From the NCBI RefSeq assembly GCF_001690495.1, contig NZ_LZGS01000048.1, positions 62,001 to 126,000 of the forward strand: a stretch of DNA of 64,000 nt. Reading direction: 5' to 3'. The notes beneath the pieces were generated by a model. The model ran no database searches, was not told where the DNA came from, and saw only the letters and a list, made by a program, of their open reading frames with translations. Position 1 is the first letter of the stretch; every line of letters begins with the position of its first letter. Shown here piece after piece: positions 57,505-64,000 of the stretch. Origin of the DNA: Gilliamella sp. App4-10. Lineage in GTDB: Bacteria; Pseudomonadota; Gammaproteobacteria; Enterobacterales; Orbaceae. Position numbers and translations under genes: made by a program.

Positions 57505-58785
57505 ATGAAAACAATAAAACATTTTCGATGGTATATGATATTGCTTGTTTGTGTTATCACAATTGTCAATTACCTTGATAGAACTGCATTAGGCATAGCT
57601 GCGCCGACAATTTTGGATGCGACAGGTATATCGAAAGAACAATATTCGTGGGTAGTAAGCACATTTCAATTAGCTTATACCATTGGTCAACCAATTATAG
57701 GTTTCTTTATTGATACCATCGGGTTAAGACTTGGGTTTGCTATTTGCGCTATTATTTGGGGACTAGCTACTATGGGACATGCTTTAACTGGCACATGGCA
57801 AGGATTAGCTTTTATGCGTGGAATCATGGGTTTTAGTGAAGCTTCAGCGATACCAGTTGGCATCAAAACAGCTTCAATCTGGTTCCCTGCAAAAGAGAGG
57901 GGGATTGCTGCTGGTATATTTAATATGGGAACTTCTTTTGGTGCTATGTTGGCTCCTCCTTTAATTGCTTGGTGTATTTTATTCCAAGGTTGGCAATTTG
58001 CGTTTGTTGTTTCTGGCTCTCTGGCTCTAATTGCCGCTATAATTTGGTTTATTTTTTATCGTGACCCTAATGATGCCAAAAAACTAACTGCTAAGGAAAG
58101 AGAATATATAGAAGCAGGGAAAGAAGATCATTTAGAAATAAATAACAAAGAAAAAGTTTCTTTTATGACAATTATTACTCAACGTAACTTTTGGGGTATT
58201 GGTATTGCACGTTTTCTGGCAGATCCAGCATGGGGAACCATCAACTTTTGGGTGCCTATCTTTTTTGTAGAAACCCTGCATTTTAGTTTAAAAGAAATTG
58301 CGATGTTTGTTTGGCTACCTTTTTTAATGGCTGATTTGGGGTGTTTAGCTAGTGGTTTTGTTGCTAAATTTTTTAATGATAGAGGTTTTTCTTTAATCAA
58401 TTCAAGACTTATCACATTTACCATTGGTGCTATTCTTATGATGACTATTGGATTTGTAAGTATTGTTGAGGATCCTTATCTTGCTGTATTTTTAATTAGT
58501 CTTGGCGGGTTTTCTCATCAGTTACTCTCAACTGTCGCTTCAACACTTGGTGGTGATTTATTTAAGAAAAATCAGGTCGCAACAGTGGTCGGAATGGCTG
58601 GAGCATGTGCATGGTCAGGTCAGTTAAGTTTTAATTTATTTATTGGAGCATTTGTGGGGCTTATCGGTTTTGGTCCATTTTTTATTGCGTTAGCTTTTTT
58701 TGATGTAATAGGTGCAATGATTTTATGGATTTTTATTAGAGAAAATAAAACTCAGCCCACCAACTTTCAATTAGAGACAAATTAG
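57505..58785 (+). CDS. exuT: Hexuronate transporter ExuT
   Basis: A 12-TM major facilitator that imports glucuronate and galacturonate with protons. It is close to E. coli ExuT: IKHFRWYMILL start, WFPAKERGIAAGIFN, RFLADPAWGTINFWVPIFF and EIAMFVWLPFLMADLGCLASG. Of three starts (57484, 57502, 57505) the last is best spaced from AAAGGA. It is third in the operon after uxuB and uxaC and is followed by a strong terminator. Confidence 0.92.
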   Translation: MKTIKHFRWYMILLVCVITIVNYLDRTALGIAAPTILDATGISKEQYSWVVSTFQLAYTIGQPIIGFFIDTIGLRLGFAICAIIWGLATMGHALTGTWQGLAFMRGIMGFSEASAIPVGIKTASIWFPAKERGIAAGIFNMGTSFGAMLAPPLIAWCILFQGWQFAFVVSGSLALIAAIIWFIFYRDPNDAKKLTAKEREYIEAGKEDHLEINNKEKVSFMTIITQRNFWGIGIARFLADPAWGTINFWVPIFFVETLHFSLKEIAMFVWLPFLMADLGCLASGFVAKFFNDRGFSLINSRLITFTIGAILMMTIGFVSIVEDPYLAVFLISLGGFSHQLLSTVASTLGGDLFKKNQVATVVGMAGACAWSGQLSFNLFIGAFVGLIGFGPFFIALAFFDVIGAMILWIFIRENKTQPTNFQLETN

Positions 58786-58807
58786 CTATCTGCCCCCTGT
58801 ATTTTTA

Positions 58808-58850
58808 AACTGACAAAAACAATGCTTGAACTGCATTTGTCAGTTTTTTT
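58808..58850 (+). terminator. Rho-independent terminator of uxuB-uxaC-exuT
   Basis: A perfect 10-bp stem (AACTGACAAA with TTTGTCAGTT) with an 18-base loop is followed by seven T. It lies just after exuT and before the convergent uxuR. Confidence 0.85.
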
Positions 58851-58944
58851 ATCAATTTGCTGCTTTATTTTTTACTAACAATTTCTATGGTGAGATTTAA
58901 TTAACTTGTTTAAAGAGGAAATTTACAAACAATGTTGATATTTG

Positions 58945-59706
58945 CTACGGGTTAACAATGGTAACCGGAATAGAATCAAATAAATAACCATCAAAGTTAG
59001 GATCTTCACTATCTGAAACAGTCATTAATGTTTGTTTAACATTTTCTAGATGTTGCCACATAGCTTGTCGTGCGCCTTTTGCATCTTTTACTTGCAGAGC
59101 TTGTAATATTTTTTCATGATCATCAAGCCATTTTTTTCGGTAACTATTATCGGTAATACGATTATGAAGTTGATTCCACATTTTGCTAGCATGGCGTTTT
59201 TGCCACAAGTCTTTTAGTAAATCTTCTAATACGGCATTTTTGGTAGCCTTTGCTATCGTAATATGAAACATTTCATCTGCACTATAGTCATCAAGCACAC
59301 CCTTTTCTAATATCTGCCGTTCTTGTTCTAAGATAGACCTGAGTTTTATTATATCTGCTTTCACTATCTGAGAGGCGGCAAATGCTGCAATATTACTCTC
59401 AATTAATTGCCTTGCTTGTAAGAGTTCAAAAGGTCCAAAATCATTTTCTTCTATTTGCTTATCCTGCTCAGATAACGATGCATTTGGTAAACCAATTACA
59501 TAAACACCCGATCCTTTTTTTACTGTAACTAAATTTTCAAGTTCTAGCATTATTAATGCTTCACGTACTATTGTACGACTTACGCTAAATGTTTCTGCAA
59601 TATCTCTTTCAGGTGGTAATCGATCGCCAATTTTATAAGTACCATTTTTTAACAAAAACTTTAGTTCGTTACCAATTTCTTGATAAAGACGACTAGATGA
59701 TTGCAT
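58945..59706 (-). CDS. uxuR: Uronate regulator UxuR/ExuR (GntR family, FCD)
   Basis: Repressor of hexuronate genes. The winged helix at residues 5-72 has RLPPERDIAETFSVSRTIVREALIMLE, followed by GPFELLQARQLIESNIAAFAA and the C-terminal MWQHLENVKQTL and FDGYLFDSIPV segments, all as in E. coli UxuR. Length is 253. UxuR and ExuR are close relatives, so either name could apply. It is divergent from gntP, and an operator-like box at 59815 lies between them, suggesting autoregulation. Confidence 0.9.
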   Translation of the reverse strand: MQSSSRLYQEIGNELKFLLKNGTYKIGDRLPPERDIAETFSVSRTIVREALIMLELENLVTVKKGSGVYVIGLPNASLSEQDKQIEENDFGPFELLQARQLIESNIAAFAASQIVKADIIKLRSILEQERQILEKGVLDDYSADEMFHITIAKATKNAVLEDLLKDLWQKRHASKMWNQLHNRITDNSYRKKWLDDHEKILQALQVKDAKGARQAMWQHLENVKQTLMTVSDSEDPNFDGYLFDSIPVTIVNP

Positions 59707-59814
59707 TTGATTGTCCTTTATTTAATAAACACTATTAATTAATAAGATAAATTATACGCTAGTTATCTCGTTTAGTAGAATATTTAATGTCCCAGCCTCG
59801 ATAATTACACAATC

Positions 59815-59832
59815 AAATTGGCATGCCTATTT
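59815..59832. promoter_or_regulatory. ExuR/UxuR-like operator of gntP and uxuR
   Basis: AAATTGGCATGCCTATTT matches the AAATTGGTATACCAATTT box at most positions. It is 66 bp from the CRP-like site, nearly the same arrangement as upstream of uxuB. Confidence 0.65.
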
Positions 59833-59859
59833 GAGTATCACAATAGGAATATTTCCTAT

Positions 59860-60009
59860 GAAATAAAAATAAACCATTTTTGGTGATTATGATCACAATT
59901 TTATCAAAATAATAGTGAAAATTTATTTTATCAATGGAAATATGTTGAGCCAATAAATGAATATTGTCATAAAACTTTAAAAATGAATGGTGATATAAGT
60001 CTGCTACAA
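59860..60009. repeat. gntP promoter block, copy 2 of the duplicated promoter
   Basis: Homologous to the uxuB promoter block at 54430-54575. At its right end the former uxuB start appears as AAGTCTGCTACAAATTC, with the ATG changed to CTG, so only a broken uxuB beginning remains. About 135 bases then lead to the gntP start; this stretch shows no gene. The 77-codon frame on the opposite strand here is not supported. Confidence 0.85.
59882..59897 (+). promoter_or_regulatory. CRP-like site upstream of gntP
   Basis: GGTGATTATGATCACA matches TGTGA-N6-TCACA at 9 of 10 positions. It is the counterpart of the site at 54448 in the duplicated promoter. Confidence 0.75.
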
Positions 60010-60149
60010 ATTCACGGTTAAAGAACCGATAACTAAATATTATCAATCATGCACAAAATTGATGATAAGCAAACTGTTAATAATTATTTTTTACCAAATT
60101 AATGCTTACCCAATAACAAAAAATATAAATAAAATAGGAGCTATGATTC

Positions 60150-61493
60150 ATGGAATTTTTAAATATTCTTTGGGTTATCCTTGGAATAGGATTAATGTTA
60201 CTTTTAAACATTCGCTTTAGAATAAATTCAATGATTGCATTATTAGCAGCGGCGATATTTGTTGGTTTGATGGCTAAAATGGATTTATTGAGTATCCTTA
60301 AAACGATTAAATCAGGATTTGGTGGTACGCTTGGTGAACTTGCTATTATTGTCGTATTTGGCGCAGTGATTGGTAAATTAATGGCTGATTCTGGCGCTGC
60401 TCATCAAATTGCTCAAACCTTGTTAAAAAGGCTAGGAATCAAATATGTAAAATTAGCAATTATTATTATGGGGCTTATATTTGGTCTTGCGATGTTTTAT
60501 GAAGCAGCATTTATAATATTGGCTCCATTAGTCATTGCATTAGCCAAAGAGGCTAGGATTCCATTTTTGAAATTAGCGATACCTGGAATTGCGGCGGCAA
60601 CAACAGCTCACTCGTTGTTGCCGCCACAGCCGGGGCCTGTTGCGCTTGTTAATGCTTATGGTGCTGACATGGGAATGGTTTATATTTATGGATTAATCAT
60701 CGCAATTCCTTCAGTAATCGGTGCAGGGATAATTCTTCCAAAATTTCTCAGTAATTTAGATAGACCCACACCTCAATTTTTGCAATCTGAAACACCTGTT
60801 GATGAAAATAATCTTCCTTCATTTTTTACATCAATCACCGTTCCTTTGATTCCTGCTTATATTATGATTGTAACGACGATTGCAAATATCGGATTAGATA
60901 AAGAAACAACCGTTTACTCTGTTCTCAATTTTATTGGTTCATCCCAAATTGCCATGTTTATTGCGATGATTGCTGCATTTATATTATTTGGGAAAAAACT
61001 TAATCATTCAATGGAATGGATTATGCATTCTTTTGATAATGCGGTAAAAGGCATTGCCATGGTAGTATTAATTATTGGCGCAGGAGGTGCACTAAAACAG
61101 ATTATCATTGATACTGGAATTGGTGATGTTATTGGTCAATTAATGTCAACAAGGGGAATATCGCCTTATATCATGGCATGGTTAATTACTGTATTAATTC
61201 GTTTAGCTACAGGACAAGGCGTTGTCTCAGCGATGACAGCTGCGGGAATTATTGGGGCCGCAGTTATTGATCGCACTACTGGATTTGTGAATGGCGTGAA
61301 TCCAGCCTTACTTGTGCTGGCAACTGCTGCAGGTTCTAATACGTTGACTCATATCAATGATGCTTCTTTCTGGTTATTTAAAGGTTACTTTGATTTATCG
61401 ATCAAAGATACTTTAAAAACATGGGGTTTATTAGAACTAGTCAATTCAATTGTTGGTTTAATTACTGTGCTCATTATAAGTATCATTGCTTAA
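60150..61493 (+). CDS. gntP: Gluconate/fructuronate permease of the GntP family
   Basis: A 447-residue membrane protein of the Gnt symporter family with about 12 TM segments. It shows [53 protein letters not shown] and [13 protein letters not shown], all typical of GntP. E. coli GntP carries fructuronate and is controlled by UxuR and CRP, which fits the uxuR neighbour and operator here. AGGAG lies 9 bases before the ATG at 60150. Gluconate remains a possible substrate. Confidence 0.9.
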   Translation: MEFLNILWVILGIGLMLLLNIRFRINSMIALLAAAIFVGLMAKMDLLSILKTIKSGFGGTLGELAIIVVFGAVIGKLMADSGAAHQIAQTLLKRLGIKYVKLAIIIMGLIFGLAMFYEAAFIILAPLVIALAKEARIPFLKLAIPGIAAATTAHSLLPPQPGPVALVNAYGADMGMVYIYGLIIAIPSVIGAGIILPKFLSNLDRPTPQFLQSETPVDENNLPSFFTSITVPLIPAYIMIVTTIANIGLDKETTVYSVLNFIGSSQIAMFIAMIAAFILFGKKLNHSMEWIMHSFDNAVKGIAMVVLIIGAGGALKQIIIDTGIGDVIGQLMSTRGISPYIMAWLITVLIRLATGQGVVSAMTAAGIIGAAVIDRTTGFVNGVNPALLVLATAAGSNTLTHINDASFWLFKGYFDLSIKDTLKTWGLLELVNSIVGLITVLIISIIA

Positions 61494-61507
61494 TAATACT
61501 GTTTTTC

Positions 61508-61547
61508 AAAAAGATTAACTGTTATATGTTGAAGTTAATCTTTTTTA
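61508..61547 (+). terminator. Rho-independent terminator of gntP
   Basis: A long A-T rich stem (AAAAAGATTAACT with AGTTAATCTTTTT) is followed by T. It lies about 15 bases after the gntP stop. The remaining bases to dciA at 61777 hold no gene. Confidence 0.75.
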
Positions 61548-61776
61548 TTATTTCTGATGAAATTTCAATTCATAATCAGTTATATATTTTTATCTATTTT
61601 CTTTAACTGAAGTTTTGAACATCATTATAGTAAAGAAATTTTTATCAAACTGTAAATAAAGTTTTTCAATAAGACTTTTGACGATAAATAGAGTAAATTA
61701 TTGAGCTAATACTTTTTTTAGTTTTTAGAAGAAAACTTATTTTGTTATTGATTGAGAAAGTAGAGGAAGTCAAAGT

Positions 61777-62238
61777 ATGCGTTTTAATGAGCCACAAGTA
61801 TTGACGTCAATAATGACACAAGCCTCTTGTTTTTCTAAGATTCAAGAAAGAACTAATGCATTAAGAACATTGGCTAAAGTCGTTAATGACTTATTGCCAT
61901 CCCCATTGCATCAACAGTGCCGAGTGGCTAATTATCGTGAAGGAGTATTGATTTTAGAGGTAAGTACAGCTGGTTGGTTAACGAGATTGAAATATGAACA
62001 AAGCAATTTAATATCTGAGATACGAAAAAATATTTTACCGTCTCTATCTTCTATTCAATATCAGATTAATCCAGATATTTCGGTAAAGTTGGCACAGAGC
62101 CATTTTCAGACTACCAAATCATTTTTAGACTCAAGTGTGATGACACCAAAAAGTGCAATGTTTTTATATGCATTAGCAGAAAATGCACCAGACAAGTTAA
62201 AAAAACAATTGATAAAACTTGCTAACCATGCAAAATAA
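61777..62238 (+). CDS. dciA: DUF721 protein DciA, replicative-helicase loader
   Basis: Helps load the DnaB helicase in bacteria that lack phage-type DnaC. The 153 residues carry a DUF721 core: LRTLAKVVNDLLPSPLHQQCRVANYREGVLILEVSTAGWLTRLKYEQ, then SLSSIQYQINPDISVKLA. The C-terminal 50 residues are helical and basic. GAGGAAG precedes the ATG. In several gammaproteobacteria this gene lies next to secM-secA; here it is upstream of zapG instead. E. coli has no DciA, so this hints at a non-enterobacterial loader system. Confidence 0.8.
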   Translation: MRFNEPQVLTSIMTQASCFSKIQERTNALRTLAKVVNDLLPSPLHQQCRVANYREGVLILEVSTAGWLTRLKYEQSNLISEIRKNILPSLSSIQYQINPDISVKLAQSHFQTTKSFLDSSVMTPKSAMFLYALAENAPDKLKKQLIKLANHAK

Positions 62239-62300
62239 GTGCTGATAATTAGGCTTTAATTTTATAAAATTATATATTTTAAAGATATAAGGAGTGAATT

Positions 62301-62705
62301 ATGGATAAAGATATGTATGTTTATCTTATAATTGGGTTAGTAATTGGTTTTATTATTGGTTTTATTTTTGTGAGCGTTATTAGCCCTAAGGCGCGTAAAT
62401 ATGCCAAAGTTAAACAAGAGCTAGATCAAACAAAAGATGAATTAAGAGTACAAAAGCAAATGATTGCTAAGCATTTTTCGCACAGTGCAGAAATATTGGA
62501 TAGTATGGCTAAGGATTTTCGTCGTCTTTATCAACATATGGCTGAAAATTCTAGCCAATTTATGGATAGTGATAATGTGCAATCTTTGGATTTTGATTCT
62601 AGTTCTGATTCAAATGAAAAAAAAGAAGTTACACTTGATAAGCAGCCTAGAGATTATTCTGATAATTCTTCTGGTTTATTTAAAACGGATGAAAATAAAT
62701 CTTAA
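62301..62705 (+). CDS. zapG: Z-ring/envelope protein ZapG (YhcB, DUF1043)
   Basis: An inner-membrane protein linked to cell division and envelope growth. One TM segment spans residues 5-28 (VYLIIGLVIGFIIGFIF), followed by a coiled coil with QELDQTKDELRVQKQMIAKHFSHSAEIL, and an acidic disordered tail. Its 134 residues match YhcB. AGGAG precedes the ATG. degQ follows 81 bases later, as in E. coli. Confidence 0.9.
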   Translation: MDKDMYVYLIIGLVIGFIIGFIFVSVISPKARKYAKVKQELDQTKDELRVQKQMIAKHFSHSAEILDSMAKDFRRLYQHMAENSSQFMDSDNVQSLDFDSSSDSNEKKEVTLDKQPRDYSDNSSGLFKTDENKS

Positions 62706-62786
62706 ATATTATAGTTTTATTTGCCGTTACTTAATGGCAAATCATTTTTATAGAGATTAAATTTTTGTAAAAGCGAGAGTTATAAG

Positions 62787-64000
62787 ATGATTAATTCATT
62801 AAAACACCAAAAAAAGTTGCTAAGTATTTTGACTTTAAGTTTAGGTGTAAGTTTATTTGCACTGCCGAATGCGTATGCTTCTTTTCCTTCTATCCCAACT
62901 GATAATAATGTACAGCAACCAAGTTTGGCTCCTATGTTAGAAACAGTGTTACCTTCAGTTGTAAGTATCAAAGTTGAAGGTATTGCTCAAATGCAAAATA
63001 ATATGCCAGAAGAATTTAGACGATTTTTTGGTTACCCAGATAGTCAATCAAGATCGTTTACGGGTCTAGGATCTGGTGTGATTATTGATGCCGAAAAAGG
63101 CTATGTTGTGACGAATAATCATGTTATTGATAATGCCGATAAAATTACAGTTGCTCTAAATGATGGGCATGAATTTAAAGCAAAACTAATTGGTAAGGAT
63201 CCACAAAGTGATATTGCATTGCTTAAGATCGATGATGCAAAAAAATTAACAGCAATTAAATTGGCCGATTCTGATAATTTGCGTGTTGGTGATTATGCTG
63301 TTGCCATTGGTAACCCATTTGGCATTGGTCAAACCGTTACTTCAGGGATTATATCAGCTTTAGCTCGCAGTGGGCTTAATATGAATGGTTTCGAAAATTT
63401 CATTCAAACAGATGCTTCAATTAACCAAGGAAACTCTGGCGGGGCACTTGTCAATTTAAAAGGTGAGCTTGTTGGTATTAATACTGCGATTATAGCACCA
63501 AGCGGTGGGAATGTTGGGATTGGCTTTGCAATTCCTAGTAATATGGTGAAAAGTTTAACTTCACAGCTTATTGAATTTGGTGAGGTAAAACGTGGTGTGC
63601 TGGGTATCAAAGGTAATGAATTAACATCTGATATAGCAAAAGCATTTGATGTTGATGTTCAAAAAGGTGCTTTTGTTAGTGAGGTTATTGAAAATTCAGC
63701 CGCGCAGGCTGCAGGAATTAAATCTGGCGATATTATTATTTCGATGGATGGTAAACCAGTTGATAGTTTTGCTGAATTAAGAGCAAAAATTGCGACAACT
63801 GGAGCTGGGCGAACTGTACTATTGGGCTTAATTCGAGATGGTAAAGAAATGTCAGTTGAGGTCAAACTAAAAAATAGTGATGAGGCAACAACCGAAGCAA
63901 AATCACTACATACTGCTCTTGATGGTGCAACACTTAGCAATGGTGAAATAAAAGGACAAAAAGGTGTTTTAATAGAAAATATTGCTAAACATTCACCAGC
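62787..64000 (+). CDS. degQ: Periplasmic serine protease/chaperone DegQ (N-terminal part)
   Basis: An HtrA-family protease that degrades or refolds periplasmic proteins. The signal peptide (about 31 residues, ending AYA) is followed by the trypsin-like domain with the triad His112 (TNNHVI), Asp142 (SDIALLK) and Ser217 (QGNSGGA). A first PDZ domain starts near 275 and a second begins at the right edge, where the gene is cut after 404 codons. The short Q-linker and place after zapG favour DegQ over DegP. The real end is outside the window. Confidence 0.93.
   Translation, partial: MINSLKHQKKLLSILTLSLGVSLFALPNAYASFPSIPTDNNVQQPSLAPMLETVLPSVVSIKVEGIAQMQNNMPEEFRRFFGYPDSQSRSFTGLGSGVIIDAEKGYVVTNNHVIDNADKITVALNDGHEFKAKLIGKDPQSDIALLKIDDAKKLTAIKLADSDNLRVGDYAVAIGNPFGIGQTVTSGIISALARSGLNMNGFENFIQTDASINQGNSGGALVNLKGELVGINTAIIAPSGGNVGIGFAIPSNMVKSLTSQLIEFGEVKRGVLGIKGNELTSDIAKAFDVDVQKGAFVSEVIENSAAQAAGIKSGDIIISMDGKPVDSFAELRAKIATTGAGRTVLLGLIRDGKEMSVEVKLKNSDEATTEAKSLHTALDGATLSNGEIKGQKGVLIENIAKHSP

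Noticed and set aside
59813-60046. Leftward 77-codon frame between uxuR and gntP
   Set aside because: It covers the duplicated promoter block and operators; the matching region upstream of uxuB does not keep the frame.

Overview
The window is strongly AT-rich chromosomal DNA of a gammaproteobacterium. Housekeeping genes sit in enterobacterial-style neighbourhoods (nrdA-nrdB, smpB/ratA-rnfH, secM-secA-mutT, coaD-rlmD-relA, zapG-degQ), while several sugar and sugar-acid catabolic cassettes lie between them. Low GC, NrdR, UxuR and GalR type control sites, and many uronate, galactose and oligosaccharide genes fit the Orbaceae, most likely a Gilliamella-like insect-gut symbiont. That assignment is inference from gene content and composition. 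No rRNA, tRNA, CRISPR array or insertion sequence was recognised.

Layout. 1-4750: truncated glnD, then an unrecognised two-gene unit (a cytoplasmic protein with papain-like His and Cys motifs, and a secreted protein made of two copies of a 300-residue unit) lying between two diverged copies of a short repeat. 4751-8500: class Ia ribonucleotide reductase nrdB and nrdA under an apparent NrdR-box pair, one box inside a perfect 42-bp palindrome. 8541-13800: three tandem secreted paralogues, each with its own terminator; the first gene of the array has eight perfect copies of a 7-bp repeat directly before its start codon. 14054-16160: rarA and lolA, divergent. 16293-22770: a probable L-galactonate/tagaturonate/altronate cluster (uxaA, a zinc dehydrogenase, uxaB, a GntR-type regulator with two DNA-binding domains, an MFS transporter). 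23113-26628: an oligosaccharide symporter, a GH172 (DUF2961) enzyme and a LacI-family regulator behind a CRP-like site. 26657-29090: smpB, ratA, rnfH, zur and a pair of 4-TM transporter subunits. 29371-33056: mutT, secA and a short secM whose arrest motif keeps only its last part. 33202-35206: cueO and a small membrane protein. 35482-41207: glycosyltransferase, folA, relA, rlmD, coaD. 41428-47291: lacY-galETKM with GalR-like operators. 47536-52533: a histidine phosphatase without a signal peptide, nitroreductase, trmB, prs, pth and a DUF3597 gene. 52868-61493: uxuA, uxuB, uxaC, exuT, uxuR and gntP. 61777-64000: dciA, zapG and truncated degQ.

The uronate genes form one pathway. ExuT and GntP import hexuronates and fructuronate, UxaC isomerises uronates, UxuB and UxaB reduce fructuronate and tagaturonate, and UxuA and UxaA dehydrate mannonate and altronate to 2-keto-3-deoxygluconate. 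The uxuB and gntP promoters are diverged duplicates. The uxuB copy still carries a decayed uxuR-like gene, which gives a visible history of regulator and promoter duplication.
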